DNA of 64,000 bases from Stenotrophomonas maltophilia (GTDB taxonomy: Bacteria > Pseudomonadota > Gammaproteobacteria > Xanthomonadales > Xanthomonadaceae). A program made the position numbers and the translations under genes. Positions 46,868 to 56,199 of this stretch are shown piece by piece. Each line of letters begins with the position of its first letter. The first letter of the stretch is position 1. The DNA lies in contig NZ_CP090423.1 of assembly GCF_023518235.1 (NCBI RefSeq), forward strand, positions 4,543,001 to 4,607,000, written 5' to 3'. The notes beneath the pieces were generated by a model, which saw only the letters and a program-made list of their open reading frames with translations, was not told the origin of the DNA and did no database searches.

Positions 46868-48931
46868 TCACACCACCGGTTCGCGCAGGGCCGGGTTGTC
46901 CCAGCCCGGGCGCGGGGCGAAGCGGTCGCCGTGGCGCTGCTGCAGTGCCTTCAATCGTTCGACGATGGCGTCGGCACCGACCGCACGGATGTGCTGGATC
47001 GGGCCGCCACGGAACGGGGCAAAGCCGGTGCCGAAGATCACGCCGGCATCCAGCAGGTCCGCATCGGCCACCACGCCTTCGTGCAGGCAGGCCACCGCTT
47101 CGTTCAGCAGCGGCAGGATCAGACGATCCTCCAGGTCGGCCGGGGCCTGGTAATCGCGGGCCACGTCCGGCTTCTTCGGCTTGCCGTTCTCCCAGGTGTA
47201 GATGCCCTGGCCATCCTTCTTGCCGCGCTTGTCCGGTTCCACCGTCTGCAGCGCGGCCGGAATCTGCAGGCCCAGGAACGGCGCCAGCTCGCGGCCGACG
47301 CCGGCGGCCACGTCCAGGCCCACGGTATCGATCAGTTCAATCGGCCCCATCGGCATGCCGAACTTCACCGCCGCCTTGTCGATCACCGGGCCCGGAATGC
47401 CTTCGGCATAGGCGGTGGCGGCCTCCAGCATGTATGGGAACAGCACGCGGTTGACCAGGAAGCCCGGGCTGCCCGCCACTGGAACCGGGAACTTGCCCAG
47501 TGCCTTGCAGAACGCGGCCAGGCGGCGCTCGGTCTCCGGCGCCATGCCGTCGTGGTGGATGATTTCCACCAGCGGCATCTGTGCCACCGGGTTGAAGTAG
47601 TGCAGGCCGGCGAACTGCGCCGGGCGCTGGATGTGGTCACGCAGTTCCACCAGCGGAATCGACGAGGTGTTGGTCGTCAGCAGTGCGTCCACCTTCATCT
47701 TCGGTTCCAGCGTCTGGTACAGCGCACGCTTGGCTTCCGGGTTCTCGATGATCGCTTCGATCACCAGGTCGGCCTCGGCCACGCCGTTGCCTTCCAGGTC
47801 GGCACGCAGGCGTGCGGCCACCGCCGGGCGCTTGCTCTCGTCGCGCACCTTCTTGGCGAACAGCGCCTGCGCGCGTTCCAAGGCCGGGTCGATGAAGCGC
47901 TGCTCGCGGTCCTGCAGGGTCACCTCGAAGCCCTTGTAGGCGGCCCAGGCGGCGATGTCGCCACCCATCACGCCGGCGCCGACCACGTGCACGTGGCGGA
48001 TGCCCGAGTCACCGCCGCCCAGGCCCTTCAGGCGCTCGGTGAGGAAGAAGATGCGGATCAGGTTGCGTGCGGTCGGCGTGCTGGCCAGCTTCACCACCGC
48101 ACGCCGCTCGGCATCCAGGCGGGCCTGGATCGGCTTGCCGCCGCTGCGCTGCCAGGTGCTGATCAGTGCGTACGGCGCCGGGTACTGGTCCTTCTTGGCC
48201 TTGCGCGCCACCTGCTTGACCATCTGCGGCGCCAACAGCGTGCGCGCCAGCCAGGTGTTGGTCGCCCAGGCCGTTGCGCGTTGCTTGAACGGGCGGGTGG
48301 TGCCGGACAGGGCCAGTGCCACGGCGGTGTCGAGCACCACCGCCGGTGCCACCACCTTGTCCACCAGGCCGATGCCACGCGCCGCCGAAGCGGAGAGGGT
48401 GCGGCCGGTCAGCATCATGTCCATCGCCGCCGGGGCGCCCACCAGCTGCGGCAGGCGCGCGCTGCCGCCCCAGCCCGGGAAGATGCCCAGCTGGGTCTCC
48501 GGCAGGCCGATGCGGGTGCTGCTGTCATTGGAAGCCACGCGGTAGCGGCAGGCCAGCGCCAGCTCGGTGCCGCCGCCCAGGCAGTGGCCGTGGATGGCCG
48601 CCACGGTGGGGCAGGGCAGCTCGGCCAGCTTCTGATAGGTGGACTGGCCACGGCGGATGGCGTCGTTGACGGTACCGCGGCGGTCGAACTCCTGGAACTC
48701 CTTCAGGTCGGCGCCGGCAATGAAGCCGGCCTTCTTCAGCGACTGGATCACCACGCCCCTGGGCGGGTCCAGCGCGATGCGTTCCAGCAGGTCCCCCAGT
48801 TCCAGCAGCACATCCTGCGACATCGCGTTGACGCTGCTGTCCTGACGATCCAGGGAGAGAACCACCACGCCGTCGTCGCGGATCTCGGGGTGCCAGTGGC
48901 TGAAGCGGAGACCATCGAAGCCTGAGAGCAT
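46868..48931 (-). CDS. Bifunctional enoyl-CoA hydratase / 3-hydroxyacyl-CoA dehydrogenase
   Basis: A 687-residue two-domain beta-oxidation enzyme of FadB/FadJ type. The crotonase domain (about 1-190) has GADLKEFQEF and HGHCLGGGTELALACRYR with catalytic glutamates. The dehydrogenase part starts with the NAD-binding HVVGAGVMGGDIAAW near residue 312 and contains HYFNPVAQMPLVEI with the catalytic histidine. It hydrates enoyl-CoA and oxidises the 3-hydroxy product. No thiolase gene is adjacent. The ATG at 48931 is used; the same gap holds the rpoE promoter region in the other direction. Confidence 0.93.
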   Translation of the reverse strand: MLSGFDGLRFSHWHPEIRDDGVVVLSLDRQDSSVNAMSQDVLLELGDLLERIALDPPRGVVIQSLKKAGFIAGADLKEFQEFDRRGTVNDAIRRGQSTYQKLAELPCPTVAAIHGHCLGGGTELALACRYRVASNDSSTRIGLPETQLGIFPGWGGSARLPQLVGAPAAMDMMLTGRTLSASAARGIGLVDKVVAPAVVLDTAVALALSGTTRPFKQRATAWATNTWLARTLLAPQMVKQVARKAKKDQYPAPYALISTWQRSGGKPIQARLDAERRAVVKLASTPTARNLIRIFFLTERLKGLGGGDSGIRHVHVVGAGVMGGDIAAWAAYKGFEVTLQDREQRFIDPALERAQALFAKKVRDESKRPAVAARLRADLEGNGVAEADLVIEAIIENPEAKRALYQTLEPKMKVDALLTTNTSSIPLVELRDHIQRPAQFAGLHYFNPVAQMPLVEIIHHDGMAPETERRLAAFCKALGKFPVPVAGSPGFLVNRVLFPYMLEAATAYAEGIPGPVIDKAAVKFGMPMGPIELIDTVGLDVAAGVGRELAPFLGLQIPAALQTVEPDKRGKKDGQGIYTWENGKPKKPDVARDYQAPADLEDRLILPLLNEAVACLHEGVVADADLLDAGVIFGTGFAPFRGGPIQHIRAVGADAIVERLKALQQRHGDRFAPRPGWDNPALREPVV

Positions 48932-49099
48932 GGACGTTCCATCCGGTTGTGTATGGAGAAGCAGCTATGATCCAGAGGTTGTTTCCCCCGCGTCAAATCC
49001 CAATAGCAGGGGAGTGGCGCCCCCGGATCCATGGCCGTGGACCGGGACGCTAACGGAACGGTGGTTAAAAGCTGGTGCGGCGCCAGGTGATCGGCGACT

Positions 49100-49126
49100 G
49101 AACTTTTCCCGGGATTGGCAGTCTCA
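49100..49126 (+). promoter_or_regulatory. Candidate sigma-E promoter (autoregulation of rpoE)
   Basis: GAACTT (49100-49105), a 16-base spacer, and TCTCA (49122-49126) match the extracytoplasmic sigma-E pattern GAACTT-N16-TCTGA in all but one position. It lies 41 bases upstream of the rpoE start, and sigma-E genes commonly drive themselves. Confidence 0.6.
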
Positions 49127-49166
49127 TTGCCCGACGTCGGTTGGGCTGACAGGAGTGCGGCCCCTC

Positions 49167-49787
49167 ATGGCCGAGGTTGATACACCACAGGAGCTGGACC
49201 TGGAGCTGGTCCGGCGCGTGCAGCACGGCGAGAGCGCCGCGTTCGATGTCCTGGTGCGCAAGTACCAGCATCGCGTGGTGGCCCTTGTCGGTCGCTACAT
49301 CGCCGACTGGAGTGAATGTCAGGACGTTGCCCAGGACACTTTCATCCGCGCCTACCGCGCGATCGGAAGTTTCCGTGGCGACGCCCAGTTCTCAACCTGG
49401 TTGCATCGAATCGCCGTGAATACCGCCAAAAACTACCTGGCTTCACACAATCGACGGCCGCCGACCGATGACATCGACATCGGTGATGCCGAACAGTTCG
49501 ACAGCGGTACGCGCCTGCGCGACACCGACACGCCCGAACGCGAGTTGATGCGCCAGGAGCTGGAACAGACGGTGATGAAAGCCGTCAACGCGCTGCCGGA
49601 AGAACTCCGGTCAGCGATCACCCTGCGCGAGGTGGAAGGCCTGAGCTACGAGGATATCGCGCAGAAGATGGGGTGCCCGATCGGCACCGTGCGTTCACGG
49701 ATCTTCCGGGCGCGCGAGGCGATCGACACCGAACTCCGGCCGCTGTTGGACATCGGCAGCGCCACCCGTGAGAAGAGCCGCGTATGA
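49167..49787 (+). CDS. rpoE: RNA polymerase sigma-E factor
   Basis: A 206-residue ECF sigma factor. Region 2 contains YIADWSECQDVAQDTFIRAYRAI and the region 2.4 FSTWLHRIAVNTAKNYL. Region 4 contains PEELRSAITLREVEGLSYEDIA and GCPIGTVRSRIFRARE. It controls the envelope-stress regulon. The ATG at 49167 follows AGGAG. The stop overlaps the anti-sigma gene by ATGA. The order rpoE, anti-sigma, mucD is the module for sensing misfolded outer-membrane proteins. Confidence 0.97.
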   Translation: MAEVDTPQELDLELVRRVQHGESAAFDVLVRKYQHRVVALVGRYIADWSECQDVAQDTFIRAYRAIGSFRGDAQFSTWLHRIAVNTAKNYLASHNRRPPTDDIDIGDAEQFDSGTRLRDTDTPERELMRQELEQTVMKAVNALPEELRSAITLREVEGLSYEDIAQKMGCPIGTVRSRIFRAREAIDTELRPLLDIGSATREKSRV

Positions 49788-50665
49788 CCAGCAAACCGTT
49801 CAACGAATCGCAGAACCATCAATCACCGGCCGGGCAGCGTCTGGACCAGCGCCACCGCGAGCAGCTGTCGGCCCTGGTCGATGGCGAGCTGGGCGCCGAT
49901 GAAGCGCGCTTCCTGCTGCGCCGGATGGAACACGACCCCGAGCTGGCCGGCTGCCAGGAACGCTGGCAACTGCTGGGCGATGTGATGCGCGGCCAGGCCT
50001 CGCTACTGGCGCCCGCCGGCTTCAGTGCTGCCGTCGCCGCCGCCATTGCCAGCGAACCCGCACCGCAGGCCGAGCCGCGCCGGCAGGTGCGCCGCAGTGG
50101 CTGGCGGGCTTGGGGCGGCGGTGCCGCGTTGGCGGCATCGGTGGCCGCGGTGGCCCTGTTCATGGGCGCCGAGAAGCTCAGCGAAGCCCCCCCCGGCGAG
50201 CCGCTGGCACCGCAGGTGATCGCCAGCCAGGCCGAACTGCCGCCGGCACCGGGCAACCCGGCCACGGTCACCGAAGCCTCGGTGGATACCGCGGCGATGG
50301 CCGTGGCAGCCGCGCCGGCCGTGGCGATGGCCGCTGCCAGCCGCCGCCAGGAGACCCGTCGGGCCAGTGCGACCCGCAGCCAGCAGGCCGCCCGTGCTGC
50401 CCAGCGCGACGACGCCCCGCAACGCGCCATCGCCGCCGCGCAGGCGCCGTTGACCCCGACCGTGCCCGCCAATGCCAACCGCAACCTGCCGTTCGGTGAG
50501 GTCAGTGGGCTGCAGGCCCGGCCGTGGCCGCGCTCCAGCCTGGCCCCGGCCGCAGGCGGCGTGCTCAACGCCAGCTTCCCGGCCCACGCCGGAGGCGCTG
50601 CGTTCTACCCGTTCGAGCCGCGCCTGCAGGATGACCTGCCGGTGCCGCCGCGCCCGCGCGACTGA
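49784..50665 (+). CDS. rseA: Anti-sigma-E factor RseA-like
   Basis: A 293-residue membrane protein. Residues 20-90 match the RseA N-terminal sigma-binding domain (REQLSALVDGELGADEA). One membrane helix lies at about 111-126 (GGAALAASVAAVALFMG). The periplasmic part (about 165 residues) is rich in A, P, Q and R and looks disordered, unlike the usual RseA domain, and no rseB gene follows. It overlaps rpoE by four bases and should hold sigma-E at the membrane until cleaved by proteases. The identity of the proteases and of any RseB partner is not visible. Confidence 0.88.
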   Translation: MTSKPFNESQNHQSPAGQRLDQRHREQLSALVDGELGADEARFLLRRMEHDPELAGCQERWQLLGDVMRGQASLLAPAGFSAAVAAAIASEPAPQAEPRRQVRRSGWRAWGGGAALAASVAAVALFMGAEKLSEAPPGEPLAPQVIASQAELPPAPGNPATVTEASVDTAAMAVAAAPAVAMAAASRRQETRRASATRSQQAARAAQRDDAPQRAIAAAQAPLTPTVPANANRNLPFGEVSGLQARPWPRSSLAPAAGGVLNASFPAHAGGAAFYPFEPRLQDDLPVPPRPRD

Positions 50666-50680
50666 GCCGGGCGCCTTCAC

Positions 50681-50699
50681 GCCCCGCCGTCGGCGGGGC
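50681..50699 (+). other. Small GC hairpin between rseA and mucD
   Basis: GCCCCGCCG pairs with CGGCGGGGC with almost no loop and no T-run. It may stabilise the upstream mRNA end; there is not enough here to call a terminator. Confidence 0.45.
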
Positions 50700-50739
50700 C
50701 CGTATTCCTCTTTCCATCCGACCCGGAGGTTGCCGTCCG

Positions 50740-52272
50740 ATGACTCCCCGACTCCGCACGCAGGCGATCGGCCTGCTGGCCCTGACCCTTCCCCTGATGG
50801 CCTGCGCACAGGCCCCGGCGCCTGCCGCCCCGGCCCAGCCTGCGCCGGCCGCCGCGCCGAGGGCGCCGGCACAGCCGCTGGTCAGTGGCCTGCCCGATTT
50901 CACCAACCTTGTCGAACAGGTCGGGCCGGGCGTGGTCAACGTCGACACCACCATCGTCCGCAACAACCGCCAGGCCGCGCGCGGCCCGATGGGCGACGAT
51001 GACATGCCGGAGTTCTTCCGCCGCTTCTTCGGGCCGGACTTCCCGATGCCGGGGCAGGGCCCGGGCGGGCAGGATGGCGGCCCCAGCATCAAGGGCCGTG
51101 GCATGGGCTCGGGCTTCATCATTTCGCCTGATGGCTACGTGCTGACCAACTACCATGTGGTGGCCGACGCCAGCGATGTGAAGGTCAAGCTGGGCGACAG
51201 CCGCGAGTTCACCGCCAAGGTGGTGGGCAGTGACCAGCAGTACGACGTTGCCCTGTTGAAGATCGACGGCAAGAACCTGCCGACCGTGCGCGTGGGCGAT
51301 TCCAACACGCTCAAGCCGGGCCAGTGGGTTGTCGCGATCGGCTCGCCGTTCGGCCTCGATCACTCGGTCACCGCCGGCATCGTCAGTGCGCTGGGCCGCA
51401 GCACCGGGGGCGCCGACCAGCGCTACGTGCCGTTCATCCAGACCGACGTGGCGATCAACCAGGGCAACTCCGGTGGCCCGCTGCTGAACACCCGCGGTGA
51501 GGTGGTCGGCATCAATTCGCAGATCTTCTCCGCGTCCGGCGGCTACATGGGCATCAGCTTCGCGATCCCGATCGACCTGGCGATGAGCGCGGTCGAGCAG
51601 ATCAAGAAGAGTGGCAAGGTCACCCGTGGCCAGCTTGGCGCGGTGGTCGAACCGATCGATTCGCTGAAGGCGCAGGGCCTGGGTCTGCCGGACAGCCGTG
51701 GTGCGCTGGTCAACCAGATCGTGCCGGGCAGTGCGGCGGCCAAGGCCGGCGTGCAGGTGGGCGATGTCATCCGCTCGGTCAACGGCAACGCGGTCAACAG
51801 CTGGTCCGATCTGCCGCCGCTGATCGGTGCGATGGCGCCGGGCAGCAAGGTGAACCTGGTCGTCTACCGCGACGGCAAGCCGCGTGAACTGGGGGCGACC
51901 CTGACCGCGCTGAGCGAAGACGGACCGGGCAACGCCCGTGGTCCGGCCACGGCCAATGCCGATGCCGCGCCGCAGACCGGTGCGGTGGCCCTGCTGGGCC
52001 TGGACGTCAGCGACCTGACCGCGCCGCAGCGCAAGCAGTTCGGTCTGGACGGCAACGAAGGCGTGCGCATCACCGGGGTCAAGGGCCAGGCCGCGCGTGA
52101 CGCCGGCCTGTCTCCGGGCATGGTGATCCTGCAGGTCGGCCGCACCCCGGTTGGCAGCGTGGACGCCCTCAACCGTGCGCTGTCCAGCTTCAGGAAGGAC
52201 GATGTGGTGATGCTGCTGGTGCGTACCGGCAACGGCAACAGCGCCTTCGTGGCGGTGAAGGCCGGCCAGTAA
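50740..52272 (+). CDS. mucD: DegP/MucD-type periplasmic serine protease
   Basis: A 510-residue HtrA protease/chaperone. The signal peptide ends near LPLMACAQ, which could also be a lipoprotein signal (cysteine 22). An A/P-rich linker follows. The trypsin-like domain has the triad H139 (TNYHVV), D169 (YDVALL) and S244 (GNSGGP). Two PDZ domains cover about 300-390 and 405-510. It degrades misfolded envelope proteins and in Pseudomonas limits sigma-E activation. It lies 74 bases after rseA with only a small hairpin between them, so co-transcription is likely. The ATG at 50740 follows GGAGG. Confidence 0.95.
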   Translation: MTPRLRTQAIGLLALTLPLMACAQAPAPAAPAQPAPAAAPRAPAQPLVSGLPDFTNLVEQVGPGVVNVDTTIVRNNRQAARGPMGDDDMPEFFRRFFGPDFPMPGQGPGGQDGGPSIKGRGMGSGFIISPDGYVLTNYHVVADASDVKVKLGDSREFTAKVVGSDQQYDVALLKIDGKNLPTVRVGDSNTLKPGQWVVAIGSPFGLDHSVTAGIVSALGRSTGGADQRYVPFIQTDVAINQGNSGGPLLNTRGEVVGINSQIFSASGGYMGISFAIPIDLAMSAVEQIKKSGKVTRGQLGAVVEPIDSLKAQGLGLPDSRGALVNQIVPGSAAAKAGVQVGDVIRSVNGNAVNSWSDLPPLIGAMAPGSKVNLVVYRDGKPRELGATLTALSEDGPGNARGPATANADAAPQTGAVALLGLDVSDLTAPQRKQFGLDGNEGVRITGVKGQAARDAGLSPGMVILQVGRTPVGSVDALNRALSSFRKDDVVMLLVRTGNGNSAFVAVKAGQ

Positions 52273-52310
52273 GGCCGGCACGGGCCGCCGGGGCGGCTCC
52301 GTGGTGCCCC

Positions 52311-52336
52311 CGAAGCCCCGCCCTGGCGGGGCTTCG
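52311..52336 (+). terminator. Possible terminator hairpin after mucD
   Basis: CGAAGCCCCGC pairs with GCGGGGCTTCG around a short loop. No T-run follows, so it may be a weak terminator or an mRNA-stabilising stem. Confidence 0.5.
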
Positions 52337-52435
52337 GCCATTCCGGGCCGGTCCGATGAGGCCATTTTCGCGGCCGGGCGCCGGGCATGCGATAATCGAC
52401 CGTTACCCTGACGACGCCGCGCGCCGCCGCCACCT

Positions 52436-54244
52436 ATGTCTTCTGATTCGATGCGGAACATCCGCAACTTCTCCATCATCGCCCATGTCGACCACGGCAA
52501 GTCCACGCTGGCCGACCGCATCATCCAGCTTTGTGGTGGCCTGCAGGCCCGCGAGATGGAAGCGCAGGTGCTCGACTCCAACCCGATCGAGCGCGAGCGT
52601 GGCATCACGATCAAGGCGCAGTCGGTGTCACTGCCGTACCTGGCCAAGGACGGGCAGACCTACCATCTGAACTTCATCGACACCCCCGGCCATGTCGACT
52701 TCTCCTATGAGGTCAGCCGTTCGCTGGCCGCCTGTGAAGGCGCGCTGCTGGTGGTCGATGCGGCCCAGGGCGTGGAAGCGCAGTCGGTGGCCAACTGCTA
52801 CACCGCCGTCGAACAGGGCCTGGAAGTGGTGCCGGTGATCAACAAGATCGACCTGCCCACCGCCGACATCGAGCGCGCCAAGGCCGAGATCGAGGCCGTG
52901 ATCGGCATCGACGCCGCCGACGCGGTGCCGGTCAGTGCCAAGACCGGCCTGAACGTGCAGGACGTGCTGGAAGCGATCGTGCACCGCATTCCGCCGCCGC
53001 AGCCGCGCGATACCGACAAGCTGCAGGCGCTGATCATCGACTCCTGGTTCGACAACTACCTGGGCGTGGTCTCGCTGGTGCGCGTGATGCAGGGCGAGAT
53101 CAAGGCCGGCGACAAGCTGCAGGTGATGTCCACCGGCCGCAACCACCAGGTCGACAACGTCGGCGTGTTCACGCCGAAGCGGAAAGTGCTGCCGGCCCTG
53201 CGGGCCGGTGAAGTGGGCTGGGTGACGGCCAGCATCAAGGACGTGCACGGCGCCCCGGTCGGCGACACCCTGACCCTGGCCGGCGACCCGGCACCGAAGC
53301 CGCTGCCGGGCTTCCAGGAAATGCAGCCGCGCGTGTTCGCCGGCCTGTTCCCGGTCGATGCCGAAGACTACCCAGACCTGCGCGAAGCGCTGGACAAGCT
53401 GCGCCTGAACGATGCCGCGCTGCGTTTCGAGCCGGAAAGCTCCGAAGCCATGGGCTTCGGCTTCCGCTGCGGCTTCCTGGGCATGCTGCACATGGAAATC
53501 GTGCAGGAGCGCCTGGAGCGCGAATACAACCTGGACCTGATCAGCACCGCGCCGACGGTGGTGTACGAGGTCCTGAAGACCGACGGCTCGATCATCAACA
53601 TGGACAACCCGGCCAAGCTGCCGGCGGTGAACCAGGTCGAGGAGATCCGCGAGCCGATCATCCGTGCCAACGTGCTCACCCCCGAGGAGTACATCGGCAA
53701 CATCATCAAGCTGTGCGAAGAAAAGCGCGGCAGCCAGATCGGCATCAACTACCTGGGCAGCCAGGTGCAGATCAGCTACGAGCTGCCGATGGCCGAAGTG
53801 GTGCTGGACTTCTTCGACAAGCTGAAGTCGGTCAGCCGTGGCTATGCCTCGCTGGACTACCACTTCGTGCGCTTCGACGCCGGCCCGTTCGTGCGCGTGG
53901 ATGTGCTGATCAACGGCGACAAGGTCGACGCGCTGTCGCTGATCGTGCACCGCAGCCATGCCGACCGCCGCGGCCGCGAACTGTGCGAGAAGATGAAGGA
54001 CCTGATCCCGCGCCAGATGTTCGACGTGGCCATCCAGGCCGCCGTCGGCTCGCAGATCATCGCCCGCACCACGGTCAAGGCCATGCGCAAGAACGTGCTG
54101 GCCAAGTGCTATGGTGGCGACGTTTCGCGCAAGAAGAAGCTTCTGGAAAAGCAGAAGGAAGGCAAGAAGCGCATGAAGCAGGTCGGCCGCGTGGAGATTC
54201 CGCAGGAAGCGTTCCTGGCCGTGCTGCAGATGGACAACAAGTAA
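52436..54244 (+). CDS. lepA: Elongation factor 4 (LepA)
   Basis: A 602-residue translational GTPase, the normal size. The P-loop is AHVDHGKST (residues 16-24), followed by DTPGHVDF and NKIDLP. The C-terminal LepA-specific domain includes [18 protein letters not shown] and the basic [16 protein letters not shown]. It remodels stalled ribosomes or assists initiation complexes. The ATG at 52436 is used; ATG 52451 is an alternative start. lepB follows 54 bases later, and the order lepA-lepB-rnc-era-recO is conserved. Confidence 0.98.
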   Translation: MSSDSMRNIRNFSIIAHVDHGKSTLADRIIQLCGGLQAREMEAQVLDSNPIERERGITIKAQSVSLPYLAKDGQTYHLNFIDTPGHVDFSYEVSRSLAACEGALLVVDAAQGVEAQSVANCYTAVEQGLEVVPVINKIDLPTADIERAKAEIEAVIGIDAADAVPVSAKTGLNVQDVLEAIVHRIPPPQPRDTDKLQALIIDSWFDNYLGVVSLVRVMQGEIKAGDKLQVMSTGRNHQVDNVGVFTPKRKVLPALRAGEVGWVTASIKDVHGAPVGDTLTLAGDPAPKPLPGFQEMQPRVFAGLFPVDAEDYPDLREALDKLRLNDAALRFEPESSEAMGFGFRCGFLGMLHMEIVQERLEREYNLDLISTAPTVVYEVLKTDGSIINMDNPAKLPAVNQVEEIREPIIRANVLTPEEYIGNIIKLCEEKRGSQIGINYLGSQVQISYELPMAEVVLDFFDKLKSVSRGYASLDYHFVRFDAGPFVRVDVLINGDKVDALSLIVHRSHADRRGRELCEKMKDLIPRQMFDVAIQAAVGSQIIARTTVKAMRKNVLAKCYGGDVSRKKKLLEKQKEGKKRMKQVGRVEIPQEAFLAVLQMDNK

Positions 54245-54298
54245 GCCCGCACCGGCCCTGCGCGGCCGGTCGTCTGGTGACGTTGCAAAGGACCCTGA

Positions 54299-55093
54299 AT
54301 GAAACTGTTTGAGATCCTCCTGGTCGTGCTGACCCTGGCCTCGGGCCTGATCCTGCTTGCCGACAAGCTGTACCTGGCCAAGCGCCGCGCCCAGCGCGCC
54401 GGCCTGCTCGATTCCGAGCCGGTGCTGGTGGACTACTCGCGCGCCTTCTTCCCGGTGCTTGCGATCGTGCTGATCGTGCGCAGCTTCATCGCCGAGCCGT
54501 ACAAGATCCCGTCCAGCTCGATGATGCCGAACCTGCTGATTGGCGATTTCATCCTGGTCAACAAGTTCTCCTACGGCCTGCGCCTGCCGATCAGCAACAC
54601 CAAGATCGTGCCGTTCGGCGAGCCCTCGCGGGGCGACGTGGTGGTGTTCCACTTCCCCGGCCACGGCGACAACGATCCGGCCAAGGGCGAGAACTTCATC
54701 AAGCGCGTCATCGGCGTGCCCGGTGATACCGTGGTCTTCGAGGGCGACGGTGTGGTCCTCAACGGCGAGCCGCTGAAGTACGACAACAAGGGCATCTACG
54801 CCGGCCACAAGGGCCAAGGCGAGGGCGCCAACCTGCTGGTCGAGCACCTGCCGGGCCGCACCCACACCGTGCTGGAGACCGATTACCCGCGCGGCCAGGG
54901 CCAGTGGACCGTGCCGGCCGGCAAGTACCTGGTGATGGGCGACAATCGCGACAACAGCGACGACGGCCGATTCTGGGGCCTGCTGCCGGAAGAGAACCTG
55001 CGCGGCAAGGCATTCCTGATCTGGCTGAACTGCCAGGGCTGGTTCTGCAAGGATGGCTTCGAGCCGTCGCGGATCGGCTCGAGCATCAACTGA
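54299..55093 (+). CDS. lepB: Signal peptidase I
   Basis: A 264-residue type I signal peptidase. Two N-terminal membrane segments (about 4-22 and 50-66) precede the periplasmic catalytic domain. Catalytic S74 is in PSSSMMPNL and the general base K135 is in FIKRVIGVPGD; the GDNRDNSDDGRFWG box follows. It removes signal peptides from exported proteins. A small hairpin without a T-run (about 54253-54270) separates it from lepA. The ATG at 54299 follows AAAGGA. Confidence 0.97.
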   Translation: MKLFEILLVVLTLASGLILLADKLYLAKRRAQRAGLLDSEPVLVDYSRAFFPVLAIVLIVRSFIAEPYKIPSSSMMPNLLIGDFILVNKFSYGLRLPISNTKIVPFGEPSRGDVVVFHFPGHGDNDPAKGENFIKRVIGVPGDTVVFEGDGVVLNGEPLKYDNKGIYAGHKGQGEGANLLVEHLPGRTHTVLETDYPRGQGQWTVPAGKYLVMGDNRDNSDDGRFWGLLPEENLRGKAFLIWLNCQGWFCKDGFEPSRIGSSIN

Positions 55094-55145
55094 GCGGGCG
55101 TCAACCGAGTATTTTCACATCCAACGCGTATCTGGGGAGAACGCA

Positions 55146-55529
55146 ATGAAGACGATGAACACGCAGCGTGGCATGACCCTGACCTCGTTCCTGATCGTCC
55201 TGATCGTGGTCGGCTTCTTCCTCTACATCGGCATGAAGCTGTTCCCGATGTACCAGGAGTACTACGCGGTGCGCTCGGCGATGAAGAGCCTGGCCAACGA
55301 GCCGGGCGTGGGCAGCATGGAGCCGGCGCGGATCCAGGAGCTGTTCTTCAAACGCCTGTACATCAACTACTCGGACAACGTGAAGCCGGCCAACGTGAAG
55401 TTTGATCGGCGCGACAATGGCTGGACCCTCAAGGTCAACTACGAAGTGCGCCGTCCGCTGGTCGGCAACCTTGATGTGGTTGGCAAATTCGATTCAACCC
55501 AGGACCTGACCCGAAGCGGTGCCGAATAA
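55146..55529 (+). CDS. DUF4845 membrane protein
   Basis: A 127-residue protein with one N-terminal membrane helix preceded by a [17 protein letters not shown] motif. This resembles the start of a type IV pilin (G-M-T-L), though the family is known only as DUF4845. The remainder is a small soluble domain outside the membrane. It sits between lepB and rnc in many gamma-proteobacteria. The ATG at 55146 follows GGGGAG. Its 3' end overlaps rnc by 11 bases. Confidence 0.88.
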   Translation: MKTMNTQRGMTLTSFLIVLIVVGFFLYIGMKLFPMYQEYYAVRSAMKSLANEPGVGSMEPARIQELFFKRLYINYSDNVKPANVKFDRRDNGWTLKVNYEVRRPLVGNLDVVGKFDSTQDLTRSGAE

Positions 55530-56199
55530 ACCTTTCCAACGTGGCGACCTGATCGGTCATCCCTTCCGCGACCCGGCGCTGCTGAAGCAGGCGTTGACCC
55601 ATCGCAGTGCCGGTGCGCCGCACAACGAGCGGCTGGAATTCCTGGGCGACAGCATCGTCAACATGATGGTGGCCCAGGCCCTGTACCAGCGCTGGCCGAA
55701 GGCCGACGAAGGCGCGATGACCCGCGCCCGCGCCGAGCTGGTGCGTGAAGGCGCGCTGGCGGTGATCGCCCGCACCCTGGAACTGGGTGATCGGCTGATC
55801 CTGGGCGCGGGCGAGATGAAATCCGGCGGCCATCGCCGTGATTCGATCCTGGCCGATGCGGTGGAAGCGGTGGTGGCCGCGATCTATCTGGATGCCGGCT
55901 TCGAGACCTGCCGGGCAGTGGTGCTGCCCTGGTTCGGTGCCTCGATGGACGCGCTGCCGGCCACCGGCCGGCCGGAGAAGGACCCCAAGACCCGCCTGCA
56001 GGAATGGCTGCAGGCCCGACAGAAGGCGTTGCCGCAGTATGAACTGGTGTCAGAATCCGGTGACGACCACGCCAAGCACTTCCGGGTACGCTGCAACGTA
56101 GCCGACCCCGCCGCCAGCATCGAGGGCGAAGGCGCCTCGCGGCGGATTGCCGAACAACAGGCGGCTGCGGCCGTCCTTGAACAACTGGATTCCAAGTGA
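55519..56199 (+). CDS. rnc: Ribonuclease III
   Basis: A 226-residue double-strand-specific endoribonuclease that processes rRNA and structured mRNAs. The RNase III signature [10 protein letters not shown] has E40 and D44; later acidic residues lie in the [13 protein letters not shown] helix. A double-stranded RNA-binding domain (about 155-224) ends the protein. The start is GTG at 55519, inside the end of the DUF4845 gene. Its stop overlaps the era start (GTGA). Confidence 0.97.
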   Translation: MPNKPFQRGDLIGHPFRDPALLKQALTHRSAGAPHNERLEFLGDSIVNMMVAQALYQRWPKADEGAMTRARAELVREGALAVIARTLELGDRLILGAGEMKSGGHRRDSILADAVEAVVAAIYLDAGFETCRAVVLPWFGASMDALPATGRPEKDPKTRLQEWLQARQKALPQYELVSESGDDHAKHFRVRCNVADPAASIEGEGASRRIAEQQAAAAVLEQLDSK

